Origin: Bacteroidota bacterium
Lineage (GTDB): Bacteria > Bacteroidota > Bacteroidia > Palsa-948
DNA length: 40,840 nucleotides
Assembly: GCA_023251625.1 (NCBI GenBank)
Contig: JAHEYK010000008.1
Span: 6,237-47,076, forward strand
Direction: 5' to 3'
The position numbers were made by a program, and so were the translations under genes. This document shows, in pieces, positions 9,817 to 16,183 of the stretch; the first letter of the stretch is position 1, and each line of letters begins with the position of its first letter. The notes beneath the pieces were generated by a model, which searched no databases, had not been told where the DNA came from, and worked only from the letters and a program-made list of their open reading frames with translations.

Positions 9817-10287
9817 ATGTCTCAGACTTACGTTACGAAAGAGGGGCTTAAAAAATTGGAAGAAGAGCTCCATCAGCTCAAAACGAAGGAGCGCCCCAGT
9901 ATTTCAAAGCAAATAGCCGAGGCACGTGATAAGGGCGACCTGTCGGAGAACGCTGAATACGATGCAGCTAAAGACGCGCAGGGGCATTTAGAACTGAAGA
10001 TCAGAAAGCTGGAAGCGGTGATCAGCAATTCCAAAGTAGTAGACCGTTCTACCATTGATACATCCAAAGTATCCATACTTTCCAAAGTGAAGATTAAAAA
10101 TACAGCCAATAGCAAAATGATGACTTATTGGATAGTACCTGAAACAGAAGCAAACTTCAAAGAAGGAAAGATATCGGTAGATTCTCCTATAGCCAAAGGG
10201 CTGTTGGGCAAAAAGGTGAAGGACAAGGCCGATGTGATGGTGCCCGCCGGAAAGATCACTTTTGAGATCATTGAAATAAGCGTGTAA
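9817..10287 (+). CDS. greA: transcription elongation factor GreA
   Basis: 156 aa, the normal GreA length. Residues 1-75 form the antiparallel coiled coil whose tip carries the catalytic loop GDLSENAEYDAA, with acidic D41 and E44 that help RNA polymerase cleave backtracked RNA. Residues 80-156 form the FKBP-like domain (SPIAKGLLGKKVKD, ending FEIIEISV). The protein rescues stalled elongation complexes in the cytosol. Its stop overlaps the start of the next gene by one base (TAATG), so the two are translationally coupled. A promoter-like box and a hairpin precede it. Confidence 0.96.
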   Translation: MSQTYVTKEGLKKLEEELHQLKTKERPSISKQIAEARDKGDLSENAEYDAAKDAQGHLELKIRKLEAVISNSKVVDRSTIDTSKVSILSKVKIKNTANSKMMTYWIVPETEANFKEGKISVDSPIAKGLLGKKVKDKADVMVPAGKITFEIIEISV

Positions 10288-10682
10288 TGGCCACTCTATT
10301 TTCCCGGATCGTTACAGGCGAAATCCCTTGTTACAAAATTTCCGAGTCAGATAAGTATCTTGCATTCCTGGATGTATTTCCCCTTGCAAAAGGACACGTA
10401 CTCGTTATCCCTAAAAAGGAGACCGATTATATTTTTGATATTGCAGAGGAAGAATTCGCAGGCCTGCATCTGTTCTCCCAAAAGGTAGCAAGAGCAATTA
10501 AAAAGGCAATTCCGTGCAAACGTGTTGGAGTGGCGGTGATCGGACTTGAAGTGCCTCATGCCCACATACACCTGATCCCGCTCAATAGCGTAAGTGATAT
10601 AAATTTCTCTCTTCCCAAGCTCACCTTGTCAAAAGAAGAACTGGAAGAGACGGCAAAAAAAATACGGGAACAGCTAACGTGA
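10287..10682 (+). CDS. HIT family protein (histidine triad nucleotide hydrolase)
   Basis: 131 aa. The triad is VPHAHIHLIPLN with H91, H93 and H95 in the H-phi-H-phi-H-phi-phi pattern. The N-terminal part FSRIVTGEIPCYKISE and GHVLVIPKKE is the HINT-branch fold that binds purine nucleotides. The family hydrolyses adenosine phosphoramidates or related nucleotide conjugates; the true substrate here is unknown. It follows greA with a TAATG overlap, a greA-HIT pair often seen in Bacteroidota. Its last 9 nt overlap the end of the convergent ruvC gene. Confidence 0.93.
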   Translation: MATLFSRIVTGEIPCYKISESDKYLAFLDVFPLAKGHVLVIPKKETDYIFDIAEEEFAGLHLFSQKVARAIKKAIPCKRVGVAVIGLEVPHAHIHLIPLNSVSDINFSLPKLTLSKEELEETAKKIREQLT

Positions 10683-11303
10683 TCTTTTTGCTGCGCTGAG
10701 ATTGCGCTGAGGATTTTCTGCCAAAAAGGCTTTCCATCCTCCTGATTTTTTTTTCTTTGCTTTTCCTGAATTACTTTCAATCGCCCGCAGGCTGCCTTTT
10801 AAAAAATGACATACTGCTGCACCCAGCGCATCAGTTGAATCTAAGTATCTAAGGGCTGAAAAATCAAAAGTCCCACCTGAAGGGGGGGATTTAGGGGGGG
10901 CCAAAAGCTTTTGAAGCATGGAGGCTACCTGCTCTTTAGTGGCATTTCCATTTCCTGTAACCGATTGTTTGATTGATTTTGGAGAGTATTCAAAGATGGG
11001 AATATTGCGGACCAACGCCGCGGCAATGGCAATGCCCTGGGCCCTTCCCAGTTTCAGCATAGACTGTACATTTTTTCCGAAGAAGGGAGCTTCTATCGAA
11101 AGTTCATCCGGCTTGAATTGTTCCAGTAGTTCGCTGGTGCCTTCAAAGATCCTTTTCATTTTCAAAGGGTGATCTTTTATTTTCTGCATCGATATAATTC
11201 CGGCCCCCAGTAACTTTATTTCCTTGCCCACAATATGAATAGCTCCATAACCCATGATGTTGGTTCCGGGGTCAATTCCTAATATTATTTTGTCGTTCTT
11301 CAT
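10674..11303 (-). CDS. ruvC: crossover junction endodeoxyribonuclease RuvC with repeat-derived insert
   Basis: 209 aa. The RNase H-fold resolvase that cuts Holliday junctions with RuvAB. Acidic catalytic residues appear as D11 (GIDPGT), E71 (LSIEAPFF), and D155/D158 (YLDSTDALGAAVCHF). Residues 134-146 (LAPPKSPPSGGTF) are unusual. They come from a G/C-rich interspersed repeat (10866-10902) inserted in frame between the helix after KEQVASMLQKLL and the last catalytic segment, which in other RuvC proteins are joined by a short loop. A basic, Ser/Lys-rich tail (172-209) also extends beyond the usual end. All catalytic acids remain, so activity is probably kept. Transcription is probably from the box at 11352-11359. 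Confidence 0.93.
   Translation of the reverse strand: MKNDKIILGIDPGTNIMGYGAIHIVGKEIKLLGAGIISMQKIKDHPLKMKRIFEGTSELLEQFKPDELSIEAPFFGKNVQSMLKLGRAQGIAIAAALVRNIPIFEYSPKSIKQSVTGNGNATKEQVASMLQKLLAPPKSPPSGGTFDFSALRYLDSTDALGAAVCHFLKGSLRAIESNSGKAKKKKSGGWKAFLAENPQRNLSAAKRSR
10866..10902. repeat. G/C-rich interspersed repeat inside ruvC
   Basis: On the minus strand it reads GGCCCCCCCTAAATCCCCCC, then a CTTCAGG turn and TGGGACTTT. The form (C-run, TAAATC, C-run, short G-rich return) resembles low-complexity elements I recall from Bacteroidota intergenic regions. Here it lies in coding sequence, in frame. Confidence 0.7.
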
Positions 11304-11328
11304 TTGAATATCTTTGTCAGGTAATAGG

Positions 11329-11342
11329 CTGACCTCTGACCT
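11329..11342. repeat. heptamer tract (CTGACCT)2
   Basis: Two perfect CTGACCT units are followed by TGGTCAG, which forms a small inverted repeat with the second unit. The tract lies in the divergent space between ruvC and the glycosyltransferase, inside the likely ruvC leader. Confidence 0.6.
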
Positions 11343-11351
11343 TGGTCAGGG

Positions 11352-11359
11352 CAAAGCTA
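11352..11359 (-). promoter_or_regulatory. candidate ruvC promoter -7 box (TAGCTTTG)
   Basis: Read on the minus strand, TAGCTTTG matches TAnnTTTG and lies about 50 nt before the ruvC start codon. The -33 region is not clear. Confidence 0.45.
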
Positions 11360-11383
11360 AGATTGAATAAAACGAAATAATAA

Positions 11384-12508
11384 GTGATCTTATTTTACTT
11401 ACTAACAGTTATTATTTGCGGAGGGTATGTACTTCTGCTTATTTCGTATCGCATCGGCTGGATAAAAACAACCACCCGACTGTACACCCCCTCGCCCTCC
11501 GGCCCTCGACCCTCGACCCTTGTCAGCATCATTCTCCCCGTACGTAATGAAGAAAAAAATATCCTTGCCATCCTGCACTGCCTTGACAAACAAACATACC
11601 CCAAAGACAAATTCGAGATCATAGTGGTAGATGATTTTTCGGAGGACAAAACACTCGAACGTCTTCAGCAGGCTAACATGGGTAACCTCAGGCTGGTACA
11701 ACTCTCAGCAGGGGCAGGTAAGAAGAGGGCCTTGACCGAAGGAATTTCAAAAGCAAGAGGGTCCCTGATCGTGACCACCGATGCCGATTGTGAGATGGGG
11801 GAGAACTGGCTTTTAAGCATTGTAACATGCTATGAAGAAAAAAAATCGAAGATGATCGTTGCACCCGTTTTGCTCAAAGGCGAAAATAAACTGCAACAGA
11901 TCATGCAGGCCCAGGAGATGACCGTACTTACTGCATGTGCCTGCGCTTCGATCTATTATAAAGCCCCCATTCTTTGCAGCGGAGCCAACCTGGCCTATGA
12001 AAAAGAAGTTTTCCTTTCGGTCAATGGTTTTGAGGGAGTAGACCAAACGGCAACAGGCGATGATGTTTTTCTGATGATGAAAGTGCACAAAAAATTCCCA
12101 CAAGGAATTGACTATCTTAAATCCAATGAAGCGGTTGTATTTACCCACCCCGAAAGATCATCGGCCGGTGCGCTCAGGCAGCGCAAACGATGGGCATCCA
12201 AGGGTTTGTCCTATGGATTTGGCCATATTACAGCGATCGCTGCACTCATTTTTTTCACCAATTTTTTAATCCTTATTTCGGGAATTTTATCCGTCATAAA
12301 TCTTAAATTTGTAATCATCCTGATAGCTGGTCTTTCAGCAAAAGGGGTAGTTGATTATATGCTTCTATACTCTGCTTCATCATTTTTTGGCAAAAGAACT
12401 TATACGCCCACGTTTATACTGGCAACGCTCATTTATCCTGTTTATGTGACTTTGATGGGTTTAATTTCTCCATTTACCAATTATTCCTGGAAGGGAAGAA
12501 AATCCTGA
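11384..12508 (+). CDS. membrane glycosyltransferase, GT2 family
   Basis: 374 aa starting at GTG (11384); the N-terminal helix depends on this start. Residues 2-22 form a membrane helix. The GT-A domain spans about 46-270, with VSIILPVRNEE, IIVVDDFSEDKT, TTDADCEMGENW (the DxD-type metal site), GANLAYEKEVF and the acceptor-side RQRKRWASKG motif. Two or more further helices lie near 285-365. The enzyme probably transfers a sugar from a nucleotide-sugar at the inner face of the membrane for a polysaccharide or lipid; the substrate is unknown. Residues 36-46 (PSPSGPRPSTL) between helix 1 and the catalytic domain are encoded by a CCCTCGA heptamer tract. The stop is 3 nt before the OppC-like gene. 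Confidence 0.9.
   Translation: MILFYLLTVIICGGYVLLLISYRIGWIKTTTRLYTPSPSGPRPSTLVSIILPVRNEEKNILAILHCLDKQTYPKDKFEIIVVDDFSEDKTLERLQQANMGNLRLVQLSAGAGKKRALTEGISKARGSLIVTTDADCEMGENWLLSIVTCYEEKKSKMIVAPVLLKGENKLQQIMQAQEMTVLTACACASIYYKAPILCSGANLAYEKEVFLSVNGFEGVDQTATGDDVFLMMKVHKKFPQGIDYLKSNEAVVFTHPERSSAGALRQRKRWASKGLSYGFGHITAIAALIFFTNFLILISGILSVINLKFVIILIAGLSAKGVVDYMLLYSASSFFGKRTYTPTFILATLIYPVYVTLMGLISPFTNYSWKGRKS
11489..11523. repeat. heptamer tract (CCCTCGA)n in the glycosyltransferase gene
   Basis: Five units keep a 7-bp phase: CCCTCGC, CCTCCGG, CCCTCGA, CCCTCGA, CCCTTGT. It encodes a Pro/Ser linker (residues 36-46). Confidence 0.75.
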
Positions 12509-12511
12509 TCG

Positions 12512-13771
12512 ATGGCCACCCGCTTGAAAAAAAGTAATAAGTCTTCTTATTCATTCTCAGCGATGATGTGGCATCGCCTGCGCAGAAATAATTCGGCCAT
12601 GTTCGGAATTGGGATCATTGGCTTTTCGATCATCATTGCATCATTGGGATATCTCATAACCCCTGATTCTACTCCCAATGGCAACCTGCAATTCCCGGAG
12701 CTCAACATTCGCAAACCCGGATTCAACATGCGGTTTCTGAAGGTGCGAAAAAATGAACTGACCCACGAGGCAGGTTTCCTGGCACGTATGCAGGATGGTG
12801 AAACGAACGACAACACGTTGATCCCGATGTATGATTATTTTTTTGAAGGCAATGATATAGTGGTGGAGCAATACACGGGGGCAGAACCCAATAACGGTCC
12901 TGCTGTTCGTTTTAATGTGGCGGATGTAGTATATCCCATGGATTTTAATAAACCGTTCAGAAGCTATCCTAACAGAGGGATCATGGAATTTTACGAAGTG
13001 GGCAATCCGGTTATCCAAAGCAAACCCATAGAAGAACTGCGCAAGGAAGTGGTAGAAAGCAATATTGTTGAACGGAAATATTGGCTGGGTACCGATAGAT
13101 TGGGAAGAGATATGCTCAGCCGTTTGATGCTCGGCACAAGGGTTTCTCTTACGGTAGGATTGGTATCCGTTCTTATTTCACTCATCATTGGCGTTGCCAT
13201 AGGGGCTACAGGAGGTTTTTTCAGGGGCTGGGTTGATAACGTCATCATGTGGCTCATCAATGTAGTTTGGTCTATTCCTACATTACTTCTTGTCATTGCG
13301 ATCACCCTTATTCTTGGAAAAGGATTGGTACAGGTTTTTATTGCAGTGGGCCTCACTATGTGGGTAGATGTGGCCCGTGTGGTACGCGGACAAACCCTGA
13401 GCCTTCGCGAGCAGGAATTCATTGAAGCAGGAAGAGCGCTGGGTTTCACAAATACCAGGCTGATATTCCGTCATGTGCTTCCAAACATTTTAGGGCCCGT
13501 AATTGTGATCTGTGCCGATAATTTTGCAAACGCCATTCTAATCGAAGCCGGTCTCAGTTTCTTAGGACTTGGAGCACAGCCTCCAACACCTTCTTGGGGT
13601 GCTATGATCAGCGAGCACAGGCCGTATATAACCACCGATGCTGCTTACCTGGCAATCCTTCCCGGCCTTGCTATCATGCTCATGGTGCTTGCGTTCGTGA
13701 TCCTCGGAAACGGTCTGCGCGATGCTATTGATGTAAAAGCTGTGGGAAAAGATCAGGTGCTGGGGTATTAG
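12512..13771 (+). CDS. ABC transporter permease, OppC/DppC type
   Basis: 419 aa. TM1 spans about residues 31-50, followed by a long extracytoplasmic segment (about 50-185). WLGTDRLGRDMLSRLMLGTRVSL then leads into the five-helix BPD permease domain. The EAA loop is EFIEAGRALGFTNTRLIFRHVLPN, which docks on the ATPase. LSFLGLGAQPPTPSWGAMI is the OppC/DppC signature. It should form the inner-membrane channel with an OppB-like partner for oligopeptides or similar solutes. Neither the partner permease, the ATPase nor a binding protein is in the window, so the transporter is completed elsewhere. The large insert after TM1 is longer than in enterobacterial OppC. It lies 3 nt after the glycosyltransferase stop, so the two are co-transcribed. 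Confidence 0.92.
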   Translation: MATRLKKSNKSSYSFSAMMWHRLRRNNSAMFGIGIIGFSIIIASLGYLITPDSTPNGNLQFPELNIRKPGFNMRFLKVRKNELTHEAGFLARMQDGETNDNTLIPMYDYFFEGNDIVVEQYTGAEPNNGPAVRFNVADVVYPMDFNKPFRSYPNRGIMEFYEVGNPVIQSKPIEELRKEVVESNIVERKYWLGTDRLGRDMLSRLMLGTRVSLTVGLVSVLISLIIGVAIGATGGFFRGWVDNVIMWLINVVWSIPTLLLVIAITLILGKGLVQVFIAVGLTMWVDVARVVRGQTLSLREQEFIEAGRALGFTNTRLIFRHVLPNILGPVIVICADNFANAILIEAGLSFLGLGAQPPTPSWGAMISEHRPYITTDAAYLAILPGLAIMLMVLAFVILGNGLRDAIDVKAVGKDQVLGY

Positions 13772-13795
13772 AATTTATCAAAGTGTAAGACATAT

Positions 13796-13830
13796 TTCCA
13801 TCTTCCATCTTCCATCTTATCTGTTCCATC
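13796..13830. repeat. heptamer tract (TTCCATC)n
   Basis: The units are TTCCATC three times, TTATCTG, then TTCCATC, all in 7-bp phase. The tract runs straight into the -7 box of the flavin reductase gene and fills the spot where a -33 element would be. Confidence 0.8.
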
Positions 13831-13837
13831 TTCTTAT

Positions 13838-13845
13838 TATCTTTG
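13838..13845 (+). promoter_or_regulatory. candidate promoter -7 box (TATCTTTG) beside a start codon
   Basis: TATCTTTG fits TAnnTTTG, and its last base is only 6 nt before the ATG at 13852. If used, transcription would begin at or next to the start codon, giving a leaderless or near-leaderless mRNA. Confidence 0.45.
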
Positions 13846-13851
13846 TGTGTA

Positions 13852-14718
13852 ATGTTAACCATCGATCCAAAAGAACTTCCTATACCGGCTTTACAAGCAT
13901 ATTTATCGCATGCGGTAGCACCAAGGCCGGTAGCGTTTGTAAGTACTATTGATAAGAAGGGTAATCCTAATTTAAGTCCTTTCAGTTTTTTCAACCTATT
14001 CAGCACAAGCCCTCCTGTTGCAGTTTTTTCGCCGGCACGAAGTGGCAGAACAGGTGCTGTTAAACATACCCATGAAAATATTTTGGAAGTTCCTGAAGCG
14101 GTTATCAATGTGGTGACATACGATATGGTTCAGCAAACCTCCCTTTCAAGCACCGAATATGCCAAAGGAGTGAATGAATTTGAAAAGGCAGGGTTTACTA
14201 TGCTGGCTTCGGAGGCAATAAAACCTCCCAGAGTAAAGGAATCTCCTATCCAGATGGAATGCAAGGTTAAACAAGTGATCGAACTCGGACAAAACCCGGG
14301 GGCGGGCAACCTGGTTATTTGTGAGATCGTTTTGATCCATATCAGCGAAGCAGTGATGAACGAGAAGAAATTCATTGACCAGAACAAGCTTGATCTGGTG
14401 GGCCGTTTAGGGGCAAACTGGTACGTACGCGCCTCCGGCAATGCTCTTTTTGAGGTTACAAAACCCTCATTTCCTCACGGAATAGGTGTGAATTCGATCC
14501 CTGAAAAGATCCGTAACAGCACTGTGCTTACAGGCAATAACCTCGGACAGCTTGGCAATGTGCATCAATTGCCTGCACGGGAGGATGTGCTTGCGTATAA
14601 GACCCAACATTTGAAGAATGTATCAGGAGAAAAGGAACTTCATACGATCGCTAAAAAGCTATTGGATGAAGGCAGGGTAGAGGAGGGCTGGAAAACATTA
14701 TTATCAAATGAAGAGTGA
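13852..14718 (+). CDS. flavin reductase family protein (FMN-binding split barrel)
   Basis: 288 aa from the ATG at 13852 (a TTG three codons upstream is possible but less likely). The N-terminal half is the FMN-binding split barrel: SHAVAPRPVAFVSTIDKKGN, NLSPFSFFNLFSTSPP and NVVTYDMVQQTSLSS are the usual motifs. KFIDQNKLDLVGRLGANWYVR occupies the later part of the domain. The family uses NAD(P)H to reduce flavin or acts as a flavin-dependent oxidoreductase in the cytosol. The C-terminal 70 residues (HQLPAREDVLAYKTQHLK onward) extend beyond the core fold. The physiological substrate is not evident from the neighbours. Confidence 0.9.
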   Translation: MLTIDPKELPIPALQAYLSHAVAPRPVAFVSTIDKKGNPNLSPFSFFNLFSTSPPVAVFSPARSGRTGAVKHTHENILEVPEAVINVVTYDMVQQTSLSSTEYAKGVNEFEKAGFTMLASEAIKPPRVKESPIQMECKVKQVIELGQNPGAGNLVICEIVLIHISEAVMNEKKFIDQNKLDLVGRLGANWYVRASGNALFEVTKPSFPHGIGVNSIPEKIRNSTVLTGNNLGQLGNVHQLPAREDVLAYKTQHLKNVSGEKELHTIAKKLLDEGRVEEGWKTLLSNEE

Positions 14719-14772
14719 GGAATTTTATTTAACTTTATACCATCAAATCGTAACCTATAAACTTTACATACA

Positions 14773-15138
14773 ATGTTAACTTACACAGGGATCCTCAAAG
14801 TAAAAAATGCCGAAGTAAAAGTTTCGGAGAAATTCAAAAAACGTGAATTTGTTCTGACTGATAATGCTCAGTCCTATCCTCAAACCATTCTATTTCAGTT
14901 AACGCAAGACCGTTGCTCGCTGATAGAAAATGCCAAAGTAGGCGATGAGGTAACAGTTCATTTTTTATTAAAAGGGCGCGAGTGGAAAAATCCTCAGGGC
15001 GAGATCAAATTTTTCAACTCGCTGGATGTTTTCAGAGTGGAAGCAGCCAGATCCGGTAGCAATACCGCCAAGGCTCAAGAACCGAGCTTCAACAACGAAT
15101 CACTCGTTCCCACTCCCGATGATGATCTTCCATTTTAA
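14773..15138 (+). CDS. DUF3127 protein, OB-fold-like with SSB-style acidic tip
   Basis: 121 aa. Residues 1-95 (LTYTGILKVK, REFVLTDNAQSYPQTILFQL, KVGDEVTVHFLLKGREW, then SLDVFRVE) match the small beta-barrel protein family DUF3127 typical of Bacteroidota. A low-complexity linker follows, and the protein ends in DDDLPF, close to the DDDIPF tip with which bacterial SSB recruits partners. A nucleic-acid-binding role is therefore plausible, but this is an inference. It heads a three-gene unit with a TPR protein (16-nt gap) and a SiaC-like protein. Confidence 0.8.
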   Translation: MLTYTGILKVKNAEVKVSEKFKKREFVLTDNAQSYPQTILFQLTQDRCSLIENAKVGDEVTVHFLLKGREWKNPQGEIKFFNSLDVFRVEAARSGSNTAKAQEPSFNNESLVPTPDDDLPF

Positions 15139-15154
15139 TTTTTAATACACAAAC

Positions 15155-15805
15155 ATGAAATTGTTGGCCGGCTGCTTTTTGTCTACCCGCCTTTGGCGAG
15201 GCTCGCCCTTTTGGGCGGCTGTCTACTGTCTACTTTCCGTTGTAGCATTTGCACAGACGGATTCAACCGCTTCTCTCAAAAAGGGAATAGCTTTGTTCAA
15301 CGAAGGTAATTTTGAAGGGGCGCAGGTTGAGCTGAATAAGGCAACAGAACAGAATGCTAAAAATCCCGATACATTTTTTTATTTGGCGGAAGTTTCTTTC
15401 ATGCAAAATGATAATAAGAAGGCCATGGAGAACTATAACAAGGCCATTATTCTTAACCCATCCCATCCGAAAGCCTATAAGGGCCGGGGTAGGGTGAAAG
15501 CCAGGATGGAAGATTATTATGGCTCGATCGAAGATTTTACAAAAGCAGCCGAAGCCGATAAAAATTATGCCGATGCATTTTTTAACAGGGGCTTGTCCTA
15601 TCTTAATCTCAAAGATTATTCAGCAGCCATCACTGACTTTTCAAAAGCGATAGAGTTGAACGCCAAGGATTATCAGGCCTATGCTGAACGGGGCGAAGCA
15701 AAGTTTCACCAGGCAGACAAGAAAGGTGCATGCTCTGACTGGAGCAAAGCAGGCGAACTGGGGTACTTCAAAATTTACGATACCATCAAAAAAAATTGCA
15801 AATAA
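15155..15805 (+). CDS. exported TPR protein with repeat-built signal peptide
   Basis: 216 aa. After a signal peptide (cleavage AFA|Q, residue 33/34), four to five TPR units cover about 38-200 (KKGIALFNEGNFEGAQVELN, AYKGRGRVKARMEDYYGSIE, AFFNRGLSYLNLKDYSAAI, AYAERGEAKFHQADKKGACS). TPRs bind partner proteins; no enzymatic domain is present. The signal peptide is odd. Residues 11-22 come from a 33-nt palindromic element and residues 22-26 (AVYCLL) from a CTGTCTA heptamer tract, leaving Arg12 and Arg15 ahead of the hydrophobic core. The stop is one base before the SiaC-like start, so the two are co-translated. Confidence 0.88.
   Translation: MKLLAGCFLSTRLWRGSPFWAAVYCLLSVVAFAQTDSTASLKKGIALFNEGNFEGAQVELNKATEQNAKNPDTFFYLAEVSFMQNDNKKAMENYNKAIILNPSHPKAYKGRGRVKARMEDYYGSIEDFTKAAEADKNYADAFFNRGLSYLNLKDYSAAITDFSKAIELNAKDYQAYAERGEAKFHQADKKGACSDWSKAGELGYFKIYDTIKKNCK
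15186..15218. repeat. 33-nt palindromic element inside signal-peptide codons
   Basis: Outer arms CCGCC and GGCGG and inner arms GGCGA and TCGCC give a nested hairpin. The element has 33 nt (11 codons), so the frame is kept. It interrupts a heptamer tract: TTGTCTA (15179-15185) lies before it and CTGTCTA-CTGTCTA (15219-15232) after it. Confidence 0.7.
15219..15232. repeat. heptamer tract (CTGTCTA)2 in signal-peptide codons
   Basis: Two perfect CTGTCTA units, with a third copy (TTGTCTA) on the far side of the palindromic element. CTGTCTA is a cyclic permutation of the TCTACTG tract found at 37742-37769. Confidence 0.75.
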
Positions 15806-15806
15806 C

Positions 15807-16181
15807 ATGAACTCTCTATTTATAGAAGCGAACGACAACACGACCCCTGCTATAACCTTGGATAAATCAAAAGGAAATTTTGAGATCTCAGGCTGGTCAC
15901 ACCCCGAGGATGCTATCCAGTTCTACGCTCCCATTTTTGAATGGCTTAACAAGTATGTGGGAGAACCTAATGTTGAAACAGTTTTCAAATTTCATTTTCA
16001 GTATTACAATACAGCATCGGCAAAACAGATATTCAGGGTCATCTCTTTGTTGGAGGAAGTGGCCAAGAAAAGTAAAACAAAGATCGTATGGAAATACGAA
16101 AGCGATGATTCTGACATGCTCGCATCCGGAGAGCGCTTCTCTAAAATGAGTACAGTGCCGTTTGAATTTGTTTCCTGCTGA
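15807..16181 (+). CDS. SiaC family regulatory phosphoprotein (DUF1987)
   Basis: 124 aa from the ATG at 15807; the frame is open further upstream, but that would overlap the TPR gene. Features of SiaC/DUF1987 are the N-terminal LFIEANDNTTPAITLD, the ISGWSHPEDAIQFYAPIFEWL helix region, FKFHFQYYNTASAKQIF, and VPFEFVSC at the end. In Pseudomonas aeruginosa SiaC is phosphorylated on a threonine by SiaB and dephosphorylated by the PP2C phosphatase SiaA; the free form activates the diguanylate cyclase SiaD. T69 in YYNTAS is the likely counterpart of that threonine. It is 2 nt from, and convergent with, a run of four SpoIIE/PP2C sensors. No SiaB-like kinase or GGDEF protein lies in the window, so the output is unknown. 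Confidence 0.88.
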   Translation: MNSLFIEANDNTTPAITLDKSKGNFEISGWSHPEDAIQFYAPIFEWLNKYVGEPNVETVFKFHFQYYNTASAKQIFRVISLLEEVAKKSKTKIVWKYESDDSDMLASGERFSKMSTVPFEFVSC

Positions 16182-16183
16182 GC

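Noticed and set aside
14730-14737. Promoter-like TAACTTTA before the DUF3127 gene
   Set aside because: It fails the last consensus base and no -33 element is seen; AT-rich DNA gives such matches by chance.
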